Positions 1 through 5,299 of a DNA stretch of 7,243 nt are shown in pieces. Under the pieces are notes generated by a model that was not told the DNA's origin, ran no database searches, and worked only from the letters and a program-made list of their open reading frames with translations. Origin of the DNA: an uncultured Chlorobiota bacterium. GTDB lineage: Bacteria; Bacteroidota; Kapaibacteriia; OLB7. The stretch's first letter is position 1. Each line of letters opens with the position of its first letter. The DNA lies in contig CAMLOB010000183.1 in NCBI GenBank assembly GCA_946481475.1, forward strand, positions 1 to 7,243, read 5' to 3'. The position numbers and the translations under genes are program-made.

Positions 1-1062
1 CGGCAATCGTCCCGAGTTCAACAGACCGATCCTGAACGAGACGGGTTCTCCGGGACAGAGCTTCCCGAGATCAATCGTGTCCGCCTCTGCCGCAAGTTCA
101 ACGCGGGCAAGTTCGCCTTCAAGCGGAACGATCAACTCCGGAGCATTGCTCGCATCACTCACAATGTGCAGGCTGCCGGAAAAGATCCCTTCATCGGTCG
201 GCAGGAAGATGATGGTGATATCCAGAAAGCCTCCGGGATCAATCGTCTGCGGCAGCCGAACCGGTTCCATCGTAAACGGCGGTCCCCCCTGAATCTCGAC
301 ACCATCAATCGTCAACGGGGCATCTCCGGGATTGCCGATCCGGACAACGGACGTATCGGCAAAACCGGCACAGAGCTGCGGAGAAAACCGGACGACATCG
401 GGTCCGGCAATTGCCGGAGCGTTCGAGATGATGCCCTCGCCGATCAGACCGACCAGAGCCGGTGAACCGATCTCGCTGTAGAACAGACCGACGGTGCTGT
501 TGGTGATCCCGATCCTTTCGGGAGCAAAGGCAAGGGGTATCCTGAGCGAATCTCCGGGGGCGAGCGTTATCGCAGAGAAAGGACCGGTCAGCAGAAACTG
601 TTCGTTGTCCGGTCCCAGAAGCAGGAGGCTGTCGATCCTGACCTCAGCCGTTCCGGTATTGACCGCCACGGCAAGACTGTCACGCTTCCCGCCGACGGTG
701 ACCTTGCCGAAGTCGATGTAGTCTCCGGTCAGACCGATGATCTTCACCGGAGGGATCACACCGATGCCGGTCAGATTCCGTTCCAGCGTATCGGACTGCG
801 TGATAATCCGCATCTTCGCCCGCCGTCCCCCGGCAATCCAGGGTTTGAAGCCGATCTCGACCGTCCGGGCCTCACCCGGAGCAAGGTCGAACGGACCGTT
901 TCCGGAAAGAATCGTGAAGTCGGAGGGGTGGTTGCCGGCCAGTTTCAATTCAAGGATGTGAGCCGGAACCGGGCCGACATTCCGGATGCAGGCCTGGATG
1001 ATCGAATCCTTCTGTCTTCCGACCGGAACCCTGCCGAAATCCACATCAACTCCATCGATCGC
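1..1062 (-). repeat. Tandem ASH/choice-of-anchor-type Ig-like repeats, cut by the window edge
   Basis: After the propeller the protein repeats a unit of about 108 residues that opens with a 'xDFGxVxVGxxxDS' strand pair. Equivalent points are D828 (DVDFGRVPVGRQKDS), Y937 (YIDFGKVTVGGKRDS), V1045 (VVRFSPQLCAGFADTS) and T1151 (TIDLGKLCPGEPVSF), 109, 108 and 106 residues apart. Each of the first three units continues with an N-x-G turn, a 'LAPGE/LAPGD/IDPGG' turn and an 'xxFxP' strand, the usual signature of ASPM-SPD-2-Hydin-like Ig repeats. Units 3 and 4 share a Cys at the same strand (C1053, C1158). The fourth unit is cut after about 26 residues, so more repeats or an anchoring domain may follow. 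Confidence 0.85.
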
Positions 1063-3528
1063 GGGAACGACGATTTCCCAGAGCGTATCGGACTGATCCT
1101 GAGCGACCTCCAGCGTCCGCGCCGCCCAGATGCGAACCGTTCCGTCATTGGATCCTGTGGCGATCAGGCTGCCGTCACTATTGAAGCAGGTCGCGTTCAC
1201 CGTTCCGGTATGTCCGGGGAACTCACGAACGATATCGCCGAGAACCCCCTCTCTCAATGTCGCCTCGCCGTCACTCATCAGAAATCCGCTTTCGAGCGAA
1301 TGGACATCAAAGTCAATCATGAAGGATTCCGGCAGATAGAGTCGCCGGTTGACGCGATCCCCCGTTATCTGCACAACAAGTTTGCCGTCGGTCTCACGCG
1401 AAACGATATAGAGGTATTCGCTGTTATACGTGTATCCGATCCGCACCACCTCACCGTACGGATGAAGCGTTTCCGAAACGGTCGTCAACGCCGGATCCCA
1501 CTCCTGCAGAATCCCCTCTTTCCCTCCGATCAGAAAACGTTGCCCGTCCGGCGAGAACGTTCCGTGATTATAAAAGGCTCTCGGATCCTTGATCTCTCTG
1601 AGCAGGGATCCGGACGGAACATCCCAGAGATATAATGCCGTATCTCTCAGAGCCGTCACCCCCACCGACACCAGTCCACGGCTATCCGGCGTAAAGCAGA
1701 GCGTCCCCTTCAATCCCTGGGACAACCACCGGTTGTTGTAATACGCGTTGGGAAGCTTATGCAGAAGAGCTCCATCCTCAAGGTTCCAGACCAGGACGGT
1801 ACGATCGACCGGATTTCCGACGGCTGCCAGTTTTCCGTCGGGACTCACGGCAAGCTGGGAGGCTCTGGACGTCCCTCCGGTCATACTTACCAGCGTCCCT
1901 TTCAGTCCATCCCACACGCTGACGATCCCCTCATCGGTCAGGGTCACCACGCGCCTGCCGTCCGGCATAAAGGCCATATCGACAACAGCCGAATTGTGGG
2001 GGAGCAGGGCGATACGCTCTTTGGAACTCAGTTGCGTGATGCGGGCCAGACAGGTTGAACTTGGTCTGTTCGGGACGTGCCAGAGATAGCTCAGTCCGGA
2101 TGTCTCCGGAACGATGAGATCCCAGGTCGCCCCGCCGTCGACGCTGTATTCCAGACGGACCGGGTCTTCCGGGAGAATCCCTTCCCATCGGATGACCGTG
2201 TCCGCCCCGACAATGAACGATTCTCCGCCGTTCGGGTGAACCAGACGCAACTCTTCAAATTCGATTCCGCGAAACCCGCCGGTGCAGGTAATCACCGGAT
2301 CTTCGCACGCGTCGGTCTCCACAATGAATTCCCCGACGGCAAGCAACGTGTCGACCGGAGAGAAGCGGACCGTCAGACTGAGGGTTTCACCCGGGGCAAG
2401 CGTGCGCGGAAGGAAGTTCGGCTGCTCTTCAAGTTCGACGATGGAAAAAAGGGGATTTGTTCCCTTGATCTCCTCAATGGTGATTGTGCCGTTCACCCCC
2501 TTGAGTTCGGTCGCCAGTTCATACGACCCTCCGGGCGCAGGCGAACCGAAGTGGAACGTTGACGGGATAACGCTCAGAAATTCGCCCGACGGAGGAGGAG
2601 CCGGATATTGCGAGACGTCGGCAACCGTCAAGGCCGGTATGCCGACCGACACCACACGGTTGCTCTGCCGACCACCGAAACAGTTCCCCTTGCTCAGCCA
2701 CTCCACCCGGCAGGGAGGCTCCCCCTGGATCCGCTCCAGAATGAGTTCGTATATCTGCCTGATCTCATCGGCATCAGAAAGGTAATCGAAACAGATTCCT
2801 CCGGTCTCTTTTGCCAACCGGCGCAACGCGTTCGGCGCGGCCAGACCGACAGCCAGGCAGTAGACCTCGATGTCGTTCTTCCGGGCCAGATCGATCACCG
2901 CCTCTTCGTTGGTAAAACTTCCCAACCCGTCGGTCAGAAAGACCAGGACTCTCTTGTAGGTACCGGTTCGGGCAACCGTCAGTCCCCCGGCGGGCCAGCC
3001 GATCATCGCTTCGTCGTAGTTCGTCCCCCCGTCAAATGCCTGCAGAGCGTTGACCACATCGACCAGTCGATTCCGGTCGCGGGAAAAATACTGGTTGATG
3101 TAGCTGCGACTGTTGAAACTGGTCACCGCACAGACCGAGGAATCGAGTTCCATCCGGCGAAGCCAGGAGACGGCCCCCTCCTTGACGACGTCGAGTCGCG
3201 TCAGAGGGCTGTTGTTGATCTTCGTGTTCATCGAACCGGAAAGGTCAATCGTCAGGACGGCCGATATGACGGGAGGGGCCGGCCGTGCGGGACAGGTAAG
3301 GTTCAGGATCGGTGCCCTCACCTGATTTTCGGTGATGATAAGATCGTTCGTCGTCAGATCGCGAACAAATTCCCCATCCTCATCATAAGCATAGAATTCC
3401 GCCGAGACGATCGGGTAGTTTGAAGGATCGATGTTGAAGATCCGCAACGAGGGTTGCGCACCGGCTGCTACGGTGCCCAGAAGGAACAGGAGGGAGAGAA
3501 GAGCAAATCGTACAGAACGTGCTGCCAT
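1..3528 (-). CDS. Secreted VWA / Ig-like / seven-bladed WD40 / ASH-repeat protein, C-terminus beyond window
   Basis: The reading frame is open for 1176 codons from ATG at 3528 to base 1 with no stop, so the protein continues past the left edge. The start is preceded by GGAGG with a 5-base gap and gives a signal peptide (residues 1-24, hydrophobic core ALLSLLFLLGTVA, likely cleavage AGA|Q). Residues 25-86 resemble the N-terminal strand region of VWFA-related proteins (DEDGEFVRDLTTNDLIITEN). Residues 87-268 form a von Willebrand A domain with a full metal-site set: D95-L-S97-G-S99, T169 and D200. An ASH-type Ig-like unit follows at about 315-412, then a PNGGE Ig-like domain at about 424-500 (HPNGGE at 431, SVDGGATWD), of the kind annotated Kre9/KNH-like. 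A WD40 propeller spans about 505-803, and ASH-type repeats run from about 823 to the edge. No catalytic residues were recognised. A role in surface adhesion, scaffolding or metal-dependent ligand binding is inferred. Outside the cell, WD40 propellers are less usual. The frame and domains are clear; the function is not. Confidence 0.95.
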   Translation of the reverse strand, partial: MAARSVRFALLSLLFLLGTVAAGAQPSLRIFNIDPSNYPIVSAEFYAYDEDGEFVRDLTTNDLIITENQVRAPILNLTCPARPAPPVISAVLTIDLSGSMNTKINNSPLTRLDVVKEGAVSWLRRMELDSSVCAVTSFNSRSYINQYFSRDRNRLVDVVNALQAFDGGTNYDEAMIGWPAGGLTVARTGTYKRVLVFLTDGLGSFTNEEAVIDLARKNDIEVYCLAVGLAAPNALRRLAKETGGICFDYLSDADEIRQIYELILERIQGEPPCRVEWLSKGNCFGGRQSNRVVSVGIPALTVADVSQYPAPPPSGEFLSVIPSTFHFGSPAPGGSYELATELKGVNGTITIEEIKGTNPLFSIVELEEQPNFLPRTLAPGETLSLTVRFSPVDTLLAVGEFIVETDACEDPVITCTGGFRGIEFEELRLVHPNGGESFIVGADTVIRWEGILPEDPVRLEYSVDGGATWDLIVPETSGLSYLWHVPNRPSSTCLARITQLSSKERIALLPHNSAVVDMAFMPDGRRVVTLTDEGIVSVWDGLKGTLVSMTGGTSRASQLAVSPDGKLAAVGNPVDRTVLVWNLEDGALLHKLPNAYYNNRWLSQGLKGTLCFTPDSRGLVSVGVTALRDTALYLWDVPSGSLLREIKDPRAFYNHGTFSPDGQRFLIGGKEGILQEWDPALTTVSETLHPYGEVVRIGYTYNSEYLYIVSRETDGKLVVQITGDRVNRRLYLPESFMIDFDVHSLESGFLMSDGEATLREGVLGDIVREFPGHTGTVNATCFNSDGSLIATGSNDGTVRIWAARTLEVAQDQSDTLWEIVVPAIDGVDVDFGRVPVGRQKDSIIQACIRNVGPVPAHILELKLAGNHPSDFTILSGNGPFDLAPGEARTVEIGFKPWIAGGRRAKMRIITQSDTLERNLTGIGVIPPVKIIGLTGDYIDFGKVTVGGKRDSLAVAVNTGTAEVRIDSLLLLGPDNEQFLLTGPFSAITLAPGDSLRIPLAFAPERIGITNSTVGLFYSEIGSPALVGLIGEGIISNAPAIAGPDVVRFSPQLCAGFADTSVVRIGNPGDAPLTIDGVEIQGGPPFTMEPVRLPQTIDPGGFLDITIIFLPTDEGIFSGSLHIVSDASNAPELIVPLEGELARVELAAEADTIDLGKLCPGEPVSFRIGLLNSGRLP
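1120..2016 (-). repeat. Seven WD40 blades within the secreted protein
   Basis: Seven blade units can be counted in the protein encoded on the minus strand. Their closing positions, where WD40 repeats carry Trp-Asp, are W539 (VSVWD), W581 (VLVWN), W635 (LYLWD), W677 (LQEWD), Q720 (LVVQITGD), R759 (ATLREG) and W801 (VRIWA). The spacings are 42, 54, 42, 43, 39 and 42 residues, matching a WD40 blade of about 42. Seven is the commonest closed-ring count for this fold. Blade 7 has the canonical GH-to-WD pattern (GHTGTVNATCFNSDGSLIA then SNDGTVRIW). Blades 5 and 6 have lost the closing Trp and are degenerate. The 54-residue step into blade 3 implies a loop of about 12 residues. Confidence 0.88.
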
Positions 3529-3533
3529 GCGAA

Positions 3534-3538
3534 CCTCC
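3534..3538 (-). promoter_or_regulatory. Shine-Dalgarno site of the VWA/WD40 gene
   Basis: On the minus strand GGAGG lies five bases before ATG 3528. It is the best-placed ribosome site in the window and fixes the start of this gene, agreeing with the signal peptide that begins at the same Met. Confidence 0.8.
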
Positions 3539-3622
3539 GGACAGGTTGAAGCGGGGCATAAGGACGACAAGGCCCTATGTGTCGGCGGAGACCATTGCCG
3601 GCATCCACCGTCAGGTTCGGGC

Positions 3623-3651
3623 AAGATACACTCTGTTAAAGGCAAAAGCAA
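3623..3651 (-). promoter_or_regulatory. Possible promoter of the VWA/WD40 gene
   Basis: Read on the minus strand, TTGCTT (3651-3646) and TATCTT (3628-3623) are separated by 17 bases, a housekeeping-like -35/-10 arrangement with only partial matches to TTGACA/TATAAT. It would leave an untranslated leader of very roughly 90 bases. The -35 part overlaps the hairpin at 3643-3670. It was found by eye in a short spacer, so chance is a real alternative. Confidence 0.22.
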
Positions 3652-3670
3652 GCCTGGAAGCCTGCTTTTG
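3643..3670 (-). terminator. Intrinsic-terminator-like hairpin after the sigma/anti-sigma pair
   Basis: CAAAAGCA (3643-3650) and TGCTTTTG (3663-3670) are perfect 8-base inverted repeats around a 12-base centre, which itself can add two G-C pairs (3652-3653 with 3660-3661) after one mismatch. Read on the minus strand, the TTTT within the stem's 3' half is followed by a short T-rich stretch. The hairpin starts 36 bases past the stop of the 3707-4417 gene, where a terminator for that operon would be expected. The A- and T-rich stem could work in both directions. The T tract is short, so termination may be partial and allow read-through into the 1-3528 gene. Confidence 0.55.
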
Positions 3671-3706
3671 TCCGGATGAAAAGGTGAGTGGAATATCAAG
3701 CAGAGT

Positions 3707-4417
3707 CTACTTTTTCGCACCCCCCTTGAGATGATCGAGATCAAACTCCCCATTCACCTCTATACTTCCGTCAGGACCGACCGAGTGAGCCGGTGCCGAC
3801 TGTTTTTCTTCCTTTTTCTCGACCTCCTCCGTTCCGTTCAGCCCGGATTGAAGGTCTTCGGACGGATTGTCGGCACGGCGTAGCGCCGATTCTTTTCCGC
3901 GGCTCAGCCCCCCCTCTTCCAACCTTCCGGCGGCACTTTCTTCCCGAATCGGACCGGTTCCCGCTTCCTCGATATCCCCAACTGAAGCGGCATCATTATC
4001 AAATGATTCGGCTGAGGCCGGGACCGACAAGGAGGTTTCCGAGGAGACCGGTACGACAACCTCACCTTCTTCCCCCCGATCCAGCAGCACCCATGCACCG
4101 ACGGCCAGGAGAAGGACAAGCAGTCCGCCGCTGATAATCTTGCCGACCGACAGCATTCCGGCAGCAGCCGTCCCGGCCGGAACCGAACGGGAGAGAGTCG
4201 AGACGGCGGCCCGGAGCTGATCGGTCTTCGCCTCCTTCAGAAGCTGCGTCCGGTCATCGCGCACCAATCCGTCAAGCCGCTCCATCCGCTCGTGTAACCG
4301 GGCAATTTCAGGGTCTTCGGCAAGAAGCCGTTCAAGCCTGATCCGATCCGTCCCGCTCAGTTCTCCCCTTTCGGCAAGGATGCGGAGCAGATCCTGATAT
4401 TCCGTTGTATTCTTCAT
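3707..4417 (-). CDS. Putative anti-sigma factor, single-pass membrane protein
   Basis: This 236-residue protein is encoded 31 bases downstream of the ECF sigma gene on the same strand, the standard place for its anti-sigma partner. Residues 1-75 are a charged, probably helical cytoplasmic region (RLERLLAEDPEIARLHERMERLDGLV). Residues about 94-112 form one transmembrane helix (IISGGLLVLLLAVGAWVLL). Residues 113-236 would be periplasmic: acidic, low complexity, rich in Glu, Ser and Gly, with a last segment SIEVNGEFDLDHLKGGAKK. No HxxxCxxC zinc-binding motif is visible, and the protein contains no Cys at all, so it is not a classical ZAS-domain anti-sigma. ATG 4417 was chosen because the frame's longer start at 4579 would overlap the sigma gene by about 130 bases and adds Pro-rich sequence unlike a protein start. 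The Shine-Dalgarno is weak. The membrane topology is clear. The anti-sigma role rests on position and architecture, not on a recognised domain. Confidence 0.82.
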   Translation of the reverse strand: MKNTTEYQDLLRILAERGELSGTDRIRLERLLAEDPEIARLHERMERLDGLVRDDRTQLLKEAKTDQLRAAVSTLSRSVPAGTAAAGMLSVGKIISGGLLVLLLAVGAWVLLDRGEEGEVVVPVSSETSLSVPASAESFDNDAASVGDIEEAGTGPIREESAAGRLEEGGLSRGKESALRRADNPSEDLQSGLNGTEEVEKKEEKQSAPAHSVGPDGSIEVNGEFDLDHLKGGAKK

Positions 4418-4448
4418 AGTGGTGTTGGTCTTTCTCACGCCGGTACGT

Positions 4449-5108
4449 TCAGAACATCTCCTCTTCCCCGCGATCTCCTCTGCCGAGTCTCTCCATGATC
4501 TCGGCCAGCTTTTTCCTGGCTCGCCAGGCGGTGGTGTGGATTGCCCCCCGTTGTTTGCCGAGCATCCCGGCGATTTCATCGAAGTCGTATCCGGACCAGG
4601 CGTTCAGGACAAGGATTTCACGATGCGCCTCGGGAAGTTCCTTCAGAGCCATCGTCAGCAATTCCTCCCGTTCGGTCGGCTCGGCGATTTCGGTTGTCGG
4701 ATGTTCGGTCTCGGCCAGTCGCTCGATCGTCACGGACGATTTGCGGGAGCGAACCACGTTCAACGACAGGTTGCGTGCGGTGCGGAAGAGATAGCCGACC
4801 GGCTGATCCGGCGCCTCGCTCCGCTTCTCCCTGAGCCGAATGATCCTCTCCCACAGATCCTGCATCACATCACTGGCCGCAGTTCCATCCCCGATCATTT
4901 TCGCCACATAAAGCCAAAGTCGTTCGTTGTGCCGTTCGAAAAGGGTCATCAGCGCCTGGTGATCCCCGTCGAGATGGCGCGCAAAGAGCGCCCCGTCACT
5001 CTCGGAACGATCAGCCGCAACATCCTTCCGATGACTGTCCGTAGTTCTGCTCACTCGCTTGTTCCCCCCTGCCGGTACCGCAGGAAGCATGATGATCGAT
5101 TCTTTCAT
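4449..5108 (-). CDS. ECF-family (sigma-70 type) RNA polymerase sigma factor
   Basis: The 219-residue product directs RNA polymerase to a specific promoter set. Region 2 spans about 38-122: LFARHLDGDHQALMTLFERH, then the SDVMQDLWERI core-binding and -10 helices, then YLFRTARNLSLNVVRSRK. Region 4 spans about 146-208: LKELPEAHREILVLNAWSGY, then the helix-turn-helix DFDEIAGMLGKQRGAIHTTAWRARKKL that reads the -35 element. There is no sigma region 1 or 3, which defines the ECF group. An N-terminal extension of about 37 polar residues precedes region 2. ATG 5108 follows AAGGGAG with no spacing, which is poor, and Met7 (5090) is an alternative start. An in-frame stop lies about 40 bases upstream, so the protein is not longer. 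It is the first gene of the unit with 3707-4417, and its C-terminus is acidic (GEEEMF). The family call is secure; the exact ECF subgroup and regulon are not determined. Confidence 0.93.
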   Translation of the reverse strand: MKESIIMLPAVPAGGNKRVSRTTDSHRKDVAADRSESDGALFARHLDGDHQALMTLFERHNERLWLYVAKMIGDGTAASDVMQDLWERIIRLREKRSEAPDQPVGYLFRTARNLSLNVVRSRKSSVTIERLAETEHPTTEIAEPTEREELLTMALKELPEAHREILVLNAWSGYDFDEIAGMLGKQRGAIHTTAWRARKKLAEIMERLGRGDRGEEEMF

Positions 5109-5299
5109 CTCCCTTGTGCCTCTATAACACCTCTTCGGTTTGAAATCTCACACGTATCGGGAAATCCCTGTAACACGAGTCACGGTTCCCGCATCTTCTC
5201 AGATCACCGACAACGGAACAGAGGCGTATATTATGTGCCTGAACCAGATCCGAATTCATGACGCCTTGCGCCTCACATAGACCATCACACGGACAACTG
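5109..5299. promoter_or_regulatory. Divergent intergenic region of the sigma operon and the propeller gene
   Basis: These 191 bases separate divergently transcribed genes and must hold both promoters. For the plus gene, TATATT/TATTAT at 5227-5234 is the only good -10-like stretch, with no clear -35. For the sigma gene, minus-strand TGTTATAGA (5129-5121) resembles an extended -10 but sits very near the start codon. A related word, GTGTTACAG, occurs 46 bases further upstream on the minus strand (5176-5168) beside GTGTTATAG (5130-5122). A minus-strand GGAACC (5189-5184) resembles an ECF -35 but has no matching -10 at a proper distance. The region is certainly regulatory; the individual elements are weak. 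Confidence 0.5.

Noticed and set aside
928..1635. 235-codon plus-strand open frame
   Set aside because: It is antisense to WD40 blades and the first ASH unit, whose repeat periodicity proves the minus-strand frame is the real one.
2608..3423. 271-codon plus-strand open frame opposite the VWA gene
   Set aside because: It lies wholly antisense to a frame with a signal peptide, VWA metal motif and Ig domains. Its product is Arg-, Gln- and Asp-rich without any recognisable pattern, as expected from a GC-rich complement.
3431..3679. 82-codon plus-strand frame across the 3529-3706 spacer
   Set aside because: It begins antisense within the VWA gene, crosses its ribosome site and a terminator-like hairpin, and its product shows no features.
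4418..4579. Longer start (ATG 4579) for the anti-sigma candidate
   Set aside because: It would overlap the sigma coding region out of frame and add a Pro/Gly/Arg-rich stretch. The start at 4417 gives a compact cytoplasmic domain and a normal 31-base gap.
5159..5168. GGGAAATCCC near-palindrome in the divergent spacer
   Set aside because: Four-base arms are too short to separate from chance, and no second copy was seen.
5168..5189. GGAACC as an ECF sigma -35 box for autoregulation
   Set aside because: No CGTC-like -10 occurs 15-18 bases downstream on the minus strand, so the six bases alone are not evidence.
4419..5261. 280-codon plus-strand open frame
   Set aside because: It is antisense to the complete ECF sigma gene and crosses the promoter spacer. 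No domain or ribosome site was seen.
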